From Pseudarthrobacter sp. C4D7 (GTDB taxonomy: Bacteria; Actinomycetota; Actinomycetes; Actinomycetales; Micrococcaceae), in assembly GCF_013359725.1 (NCBI RefSeq), contig NZ_JABFMW010000018.1, positions 1 through 64,000 of the forward strand: a stretch of 64,000 nt of DNA. The letters run 5' to 3'. Every line of letters begins with the position of its first letter. Positions within the stretch are counted from its first letter, which is position 1. Under the pieces are notes generated by a model. That model did not search any database. It saw nothing but the letters and a program-made list of their open reading frames with translations, and had not been told where the DNA came from. This document shows, piece after piece, positions 59,495-64,000 of the stretch. The position numbers and the translations under genes are program-made.

Positions 59495-60685
59495 TCAGAC
59501 TTTTTGCCATTGGCTGGAATTTGCGGCGCTGGATTCCACTGCGGCGAGGACCCGCTGGACCTGCAAAGCGTCGGCGAAGGACGGCTCCGGCTGGCGGTCT
59601 TCGCCGATCGCGGTGACGAGATCCACCACCTGGTGGGTGAAACCGTGCTCGTACCCCAGGCCGTGGCCTGTCGGCCACCAGTGCCCGACATAGGGGTGCT
59701 CGGGCTCGGTGACGAAGATCCTGCGGAAACCGGCGTCGGGGGACTCGGCCGCATCGTAGAAGGACAGGACGTTCATGTCCTCAAAATCGAAGGCGAGGGA
59801 ACCTTTGGTGCCGTTGACCTCCAGCCGCATGGCGTTCTTCCTGCCCAGGGCGTAGCGCGTTGCCTCAAACACGCCGATCGCGCCCGCGGAGGCGCCGCCG
59901 TCGAACTTTGCGCTGAAGATGGCCGCATCATCCACGGTGACCTCCCCGCGGGGCGCGTCGCTGCTGAGGTCACCGTGGCCGCCAAGGCCCACCAGGTCAC
60001 CGGCCAGCGGACGCTCCCGGACAAAGGTTTCCAGCATCGCCGATACCCCGCTGATGTATTGGCCCGTGACCCACTGGGCAGCGTCGATGCTGTGTGCACC
60101 GATGTCGCCCAGGGAACCGGAACCGGACTTGCTCTTGTCCAGCCGCCAGGTCATGGGCGCGTTGGCGTCCGAGAGCCAGTCCTGCAGGTACTGCGCCCGG
60201 ACGTGCCGGATCTCGCCGAGCCTGCCCTGCTCCACGAACCGCTTGGCCAGCGCCAGGGCAGGGGTGCGGCGGTAGCTGAAGCCGCACATGGACAAGACGC
60301 CATGCTTGGCTGCGGTTTCCGCCGCCAGTGTCATCCGCTCCGCTTCCTCCACGGAGTTCGCCAGCGGCTTCTCGCACAGCACGTGCTTGCCGGCCTCGAG
60401 GGCTGCGATGGCGATCTCGGCATGGGTGTTGCCGGGAGTGCAGATATCGATGAGGTCGATGTCGTCACGCTCAAGCAGGCGCCGCCAGTCAGTCTCCACC
60501 GATTCCCAGCCCAGCTTGTCCGCAGCGGCGCGAACGCCGTGGGCATTCCTTCCGGCCACTGCGGTGAGCTGTGGTTGCAGGGGCAGGTCGAAGAACCGGG
60601 GGGCGGTACGCCAGGCGTGGGAGTGGGCGGCACCCATGAAGGCGTAGCCCACCATGCCTACGCGCAGGGGTTTGGTCTCGGGCAT
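59495..60685 (-). CDS. Gfo/Idh/MocA-family oxidoreductase
   Basis: The 396-residue protein has a Rossmann motif (RVGMVGYAFMGAAHSHAW), the catalytic-region motif HVLCEKPLA, and a later SGSGSLGDIGAHSIDAAQW that carries the family Asp and His. It should oxidise a sugar or polyol with NAD(P). The pattern is close to levoglucosan dehydrogenase-type enzymes of Arthrobacter relatives, as I recall, but the substrate cannot be read. About 190 bases separate it from the second family member. Confidence 0.85.
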   Translation of the reverse strand: MPETKPLRVGMVGYAFMGAAHSHAWRTAPRFFDLPLQPQLTAVAGRNAHGVRAAADKLGWESVETDWRRLLERDDIDLIDICTPGNTHAEIAIAALEAGKHVLCEKPLANSVEEAERMTLAAETAAKHGVLSMCGFSYRRTPALALAKRFVEQGRLGEIRHVRAQYLQDWLSDANAPMTWRLDKSKSGSGSLGDIGAHSIDAAQWVTGQYISGVSAMLETFVRERPLAGDLVGLGGHGDLSSDAPRGEVTVDDAAIFSAKFDGGASAGAIGVFEATRYALGRKNAMRLEVNGTKGSLAFDFEDMNVLSFYDAAESPDAGFRRIFVTEPEHPYVGHWWPTGHGLGYEHGFTHQVVDLVTAIGEDRQPEPSFADALQVQRVLAAVESSAANSSQWQKV

Positions 60686-60876
60686 CGGGAGTTCCTTTCA
60701 GTGGGAGGGACTGCGTGGTGAAAGCCTCTCAGCAGTGCCATTGGCTATGGCGTACAGCAGGGGCCTCATTTTCGAATTGTGGGCCGGCCGTCTCGTCTGT
60801 TCCGTATTCTTTGGAGCTCGTGCTTCGCTGACCCAGCGGTTCGGGGCTCCTGCTGTGGTCCCGGCTCGCCTTTCCC

Positions 60877-62016
60877 TCATTTGAGTAGCGCGTGGCCGCT
60901 GAGTGCCTGTGAAACCTCTGACCAGGACGCGAGTATTTCCTTCACTTCCGGCCTGGTTTCTTCGGCCTGCGCTGTAGCGTGGGCGGCTGAAAGAACGTGT
61001 TCGATGCTTACGCGCGCCTTTTGTTCAGCCGACAGTACGGCAGCTTCGACCATGGCAAGGCTGAGGACGTTTCCATGGACTTCTCCGGAGGGTTCCGTAC
61101 CTGTTCGTAATGCTTGTACGAATTCCGCGAGGGAACCGGCGATCTCCTCTGGAATGTCAGTGGCGTTCGTCGGCGTGGGATCTTCACCGCTGCTTTCGAT
61201 GTCAAAGACTGCGTCTTTTTCACCGTCCCAGGTTGCTGTCCCGTTGGCACCGCTGATGCGCCAGTTCCCGTTCCAGGACGTTTCGAGCCCGGGACTGCAC
61301 CAGCTACCTGTGAAGATGTAGCGGGCGCCGCCGCTGAGTTCGAATATTGCGCTGGTAGCGGCGTCTCCTTTGTACCAGCTCCAGTTGGGATTGTATTCCT
61401 CGCAATAGACGGATACCGGTTCCTGATCCAGGAGGTAGCGGGCCACGTCGAAGGCGTGGATGGCCATGTCTACCAGGAGGACGTGGTCCATCTCCTCGCG
61501 GAAACCGCCGAAGTGAGGGGCCTTGAAGAATTCCGTTGTGACGATGCCGATGTCTCCGAGGGAGGGCAGCTCGTTTTTCAGCCTGGCCAGCGTGCGGTAG
61601 TAGCGCCGTGACTGGCTGATCATGAGCAGTTGTCCGGTCGCTTCGGCGGCTGCGACGAGGGACAGTCCCTGGCTGACCGTTGGTGCCACAGGTTTTTCGC
61701 AGAGAACGGGGAGTCCGTTGAAGAGAGCTTCCATGTTGGTGGGAAGGTGTGCTGCCGGGATGGTGACGTTGACAACTGCCTGTGCGCCGGTGCTGGTTGC
61801 TACCTGGGTGAGGTTTGTTCCGGTGGTCACGTTGGTAAGGCCGGCCTCGCTGAGCGCCGCCTCTGCTGCAGCCAGGTTCAGGTCAACGAGTCCGACCAGC
61901 TCGACATCCGGGTTTGCGGTCAGCGCGGAGATCCATTTTTTGCCCATTAGTCCCGCCCCGATGAGGACTACGCGTATGGGACTGGTCGGGTCACTTTGGG
62001 TGGCGAAGGTCCTCAA
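60877..62016 (-). CDS. Gfo/Idh/MocA-family oxidoreductase
   Basis: The 379-residue protein has the Rossmann motif [17 protein letters not shown], the motif [11 protein letters not shown] and a C-terminal domain of the same family. It differs clearly from the neighbour at 59495, so it is not a recent duplicate. Its ATG overlaps the ThuA-like stop by 4 bases, so the two are coupled. It probably takes part in the same sugar-oxidation route. Confidence 0.85.
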   Translation of the reverse strand: MRTFATQSDPTSPIRVVLIGAGLMGKKWISALTANPDVELVGLVDLNLAAAEAALSEAGLTNVTTGTNLTQVATSTGAQAVVNVTIPAAHLPTNMEALFNGLPVLCEKPVAPTVSQGLSLVAAAEATGQLLMISQSRRYYRTLARLKNELPSLGDIGIVTTEFFKAPHFGGFREEMDHVLLVDMAIHAFDVARYLLDQEPVSVYCEEYNPNWSWYKGDAATSAIFELSGGARYIFTGSWCSPGLETSWNGNWRISGANGTATWDGEKDAVFDIESSGEDPTPTNATDIPEEIAGSLAEFVQALRTGTEPSGEVHGNVLSLAMVEAAVLSAEQKARVSIEHVLSAAHATAQAEETRPEVKEILASWSEVSQALSGHALLK

Positions 62017-62801
62017 CTTTGGATCGCTCCTTGGTATCCCTGGCCGTTGTAGAAGTCTTCGGTGTCATATCGAAGGAGGGTGGGCTTGGTTCGCTCCGGG
62101 CGCTCGGTCTTGGCCCACTGGACACCATTGGCGATTACGCGGCGCACGTCGTCGTGGAAGTACACGGGGTAGTCCTGATCGCCGGGGCTGAAGTAGAAGA
62201 TTTTGCCAAACCCGCGCTTGAAGGTGCATCCGCTGCGGAAGACTTCACCACCGGAGAACGAACTCATGAAAATGAGCTCGTCGGGGGCGGGAATGTCAAA
62301 GAATTCCCCATACATTTCCTGTTCAGGGATGATGAATGGGTGGGGAATTCCTTGGGCGATCGGATGGGTGGGATCCACGGTCCAGACGATCTCGCGGTCC
62401 CGCTCCGAGCGCCACCGCAACGTGCAGGTGGTGCCCATTAGTTTGCGGAAAATTTTTGACCAATGACCGGAGTGCAGAACGAGCAGTCCCATGCCGGCCA
62501 GCACATGCGAATGCACGCGTTCGACGACCTCATCGGAGACTTCTCCATGGGCGGCGTGGCCCCACCAGACCAGGACGTCGGTGTTCTGCAGGACCTCCTC
62601 GGTGAGCCCGTGTTCGGGGTCGTCGAGGGTTACGGTGGACACCTGTGCCCGGTCGCCCAGGTTTTTTTCTATGCCGTGGCGGATCGCATTATGCATTCCA
62701 TCGGGATAAATTGCTGCGACTTCCGGTTCCCGCTGCTCGTGGCGGTTTTCTCCCCACACCACGACCCGAACGGGCGCGGTTGAAGTATCTGTTTCAGGCA
62801 T
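62013..62801 (-). CDS. ThuA-like protein
   Basis: The 262-residue protein is a ThuA domain (glutamine-amidotransferase-like fold): [65 protein letters not shown]. ThuA proteins occur with sugar dehydrogenases and ABC transporters for disaccharide or 3-keto-sugar metabolism, and their reaction is not settled. It lies between the ABC permease and the oxidoreductase, overlapping the latter. Confidence 0.85.
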   Translation of the reverse strand: MPETDTSTAPVRVVVWGENRHEQREPEVAAIYPDGMHNAIRHGIEKNLGDRAQVSTVTLDDPEHGLTEEVLQNTDVLVWWGHAAHGEVSDEVVERVHSHVLAGMGLLVLHSGHWSKIFRKLMGTTCTLRWRSERDREIVWTVDPTHPIAQGIPHPFIIPEQEMYGEFFDIPAPDELIFMSSFSGGEVFRSGCTFKRGFGKIFYFSPGDQDYPVYFHDDVRRVIANGVQWAKTERPERTKPTLLRYDTEDFYNGQGYQGAIQS

Positions 62802-62856
62802 GATTTCCTAACTGATTGCGGCGGGTAGACGGGCTTGGTGGCCCTGGATCGTTGTC

Positions 62857-63726
62857 TTATTTCACGGCGCCGCCGGTGGCTCCGGCGGCTATGTATTTTT
62901 GGGCGATTAGGAGCAGGACAATGGCCGGCAGGGAGGACAGCACAGCGGTTGCCATGACTGCGCTCCAGTTTGATATTTCCGATCCCAGGTACTGGTAGAT
63001 GCCGAGCGTCACGGGCCGGACGGCTTGGGTAGTGGTCAGGGTGAGGGCGAACAGGAAGTCACTCCATGAGAAGAGGAATGAAAACAGCCCGGCCGTGATG
63101 AGTGAGTTCCGGCTTATTGGAATGACTATGGAAAGGAACGCCCTGATTAGGCCGGCCCCGTCGACTCGTGCTGCCTCCACCAACGATGGTGGGATACCGA
63201 TCATGAAGGCCCGCAGGATCAGGATCGCGAAGGGGACGGAGTGGGTGGAGTCGGCGAGGATGAGTCCCGGGATTGAGTTCAGGAGACCGAGGTCGTTGTA
63301 CGCCGCGTAGAGGGCGTTGGCGATAACGATGCCCGGAATCATTTGGGCGATGAGAATCACCAGAAGCGCGGCGTTGATCCACCGGAACTTGAACTGGGCC
63401 AGCGCGTAGGACGCTGGTGCCGCTATGGCGAGGGTGAGAAGCACAGTTCCTGTGGAGACCAAAAGGCTGGTGACGAGATTCTTTCCCTGCTGAGAGACGG
63501 CGGTTGCGTAACCATCGAAGCTGGGGTTTGTTGGAAAGAATCCCGCGGTCAGCGTGTTCCCTGAGGGCTGCAGTGATGCGTTGACCATCCAGTAAATGGG
63601 GAAAAGCATGACGGCGAGGAACAGAATCCCAAGGGCGGTCAACAGCCCTGCGTGCATGGACCGCTTCTTGCCCCGCGTGGTTCCTCGCAGCTCGGGATGA
63701 ACTCTGGCTATTGTCGTGGTGGCCAT
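62857..63726 (-). CDS. Carbohydrate ABC transporter permease (MalG type)
   Basis: The 289-residue protein has six membrane helices and the EAA loop EAARVDGAGLIRAFLSIVIPIS, which docks the ATPase. It is the second permease of a CUT1-type sugar importer. It starts 9 bases past the end of the first permease. The ATPase and the binding protein are not in the window; the latter is probably upstream, beyond the right edge. Confidence 0.9.
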   Translation of the reverse strand: MATTTIARVHPELRGTTRGKKRSMHAGLLTALGILFLAVMLFPIYWMVNASLQPSGNTLTAGFFPTNPSFDGYATAVSQQGKNLVTSLLVSTGTVLLTLAIAAPASYALAQFKFRWINAALLVILIAQMIPGIVIANALYAAYNDLGLLNSIPGLILADSTHSVPFAILILRAFMIGIPPSLVEAARVDGAGLIRAFLSIVIPISRNSLITAGLFSFLFSWSDFLFALTLTTTQAVRPVTLGIYQYLGSEISNWSAVMATAVLSSLPAIVLLLIAQKYIAAGATGGAVK

Positions 63727-63735
63727 CGGATGTCC

Positions 63736-64000
63736 CTATTCGTCAACTGCACGCCGGTTGGCGCGCAGGTAGATGATCGCGAAGATGAGTGAGATGAGAA
63801 TGAGCACGTTGCTGTAGGCAGCGCCCGAGCCAAACTGGAAGTTGATGAAGGACTCCTGGTACGAGCGCACCGCGAGCGTCTGGGTCGCGTTCGCCGGGCC
63901 TCCGTTCGTCAGGCCGAGAATGATGTCCAGCACTTTGAGGGTGTAGACCACTCCGAGAACCAGGACCACGCTGACGACAGGCCGAAGATTGGGCCAGGTG
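63736..64000 (-). CDS. Carbohydrate ABC transporter permease (MalF type), partial
   Basis: Only the C-terminal 87 or so residues are in the window; the frame is open to the edge. Segments such as VVYTLKVLDIILGLTNGGP and AVRSYQESFINFQFGSGAAYS are typical of MalF-type permeases past the EAA loop. It pairs with the MalG-type permease downstream. Confidence 0.85.
   Translation of the reverse strand, partial: TWPNLRPVVSVVLVLGVVYTLKVLDIILGLTNGGPANATQTLAVRSYQESFINFQFGSGAAYSNVLILISLIFAIIYLRANRRAVDE

Noticed and set aside
1-64000. tRNA, rRNA or tmRNA genes
   Set aside because: I searched by eye for cloverleaf-like arms and conserved TTCGA loops and found none that hold together; a dedicated search would settle this.

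Overview
The window is high-GC DNA with many GTG and TTG starts and tightly overlapping genes. It carries Lsr2, SCO6880-type and MAB_1171c-type proteins, DUF6504 and a mycobacterial-type LexA box. Together these point to an actinobacterium, most likely an Arthrobacter-like member of the Micrococcaceae. A primase-type Rep, parAB, a relaxase and a full conjugation operon in one stretch indicate a large conjugative plasmid, or an integrated one, with accessory cargo.

Layout. 0.5-2.2 kb: a membrane-anchored unknown and a STAS-like/HATPase pair. 2.4-7.2 kb: a two-gene type III restriction-modification operon. 7.3-11.1 kb: the mobilisation module (coiled-coil protein, relaxase, MobC, candidate oriT). 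11.6-15.9 kb: small DNA-binding proteins, ssb, NrdH-redoxin, an SRAP peptidase and small unknowns. 16-21.5 kb: a giant methylase-helicase with a small gene nested in its 5' end. 21.5-29 kb: an accessory island (YfbU regulator, Mrr-like nuclease, resolvase, pentapeptide-repeat protein, HEPN-like DUF3644, a tiny membrane peptide, an unknown with an elaborate upstream region). 29.6-35 kb: maintenance genes (ParB-domain, DUF3846, DUF4192), three transcription units of which share a repeated leader of about 350 bp with RNA-like structure. 35.1-36.8 kb: a small operon with a LexA-type box, a DUF6504 protein and an ATP-dependent DNA ligase. 37.4 kb: a broken SRAP copy. 38.3-42.4 kb: parAB, a primase-polymerase Rep and a small RHH-like protein. 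42.7-45.4 kb: an ImmA-like peptidase, two membrane proteins and an XRE regulator. 45.6-57.4 kb: a winged-helix regulator divergent from an operon of about ten transfer genes. 57.5-58.9 kb: Lsr2 and a long-helix repeat protein. 59.1-64 kb: a sugar or polyol catabolic operon cut by the window end.

How the parts fit. Rep, ParAB, SSB and the ParB-domain protein would maintain the replicon. The relaxase, MobC and oriT would process DNA for the VirD4-like coupling protein and VirB4/VirB6-like channel. Lsr2 and the small regulators would limit transfer cost. The restriction-modification, nuclease and HEPN genes look like defence cargo, and the SOS-type operon looks like repair cargo. The strongest candidate for something undescribed is the triplicated structured leader at 31.0, 32.4 and 34.6 kb. 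Two copies are identical; the third has diverged but keeps a long-range pairing and shows a compensatory base-pair change. Functions of unknown genes are left open.
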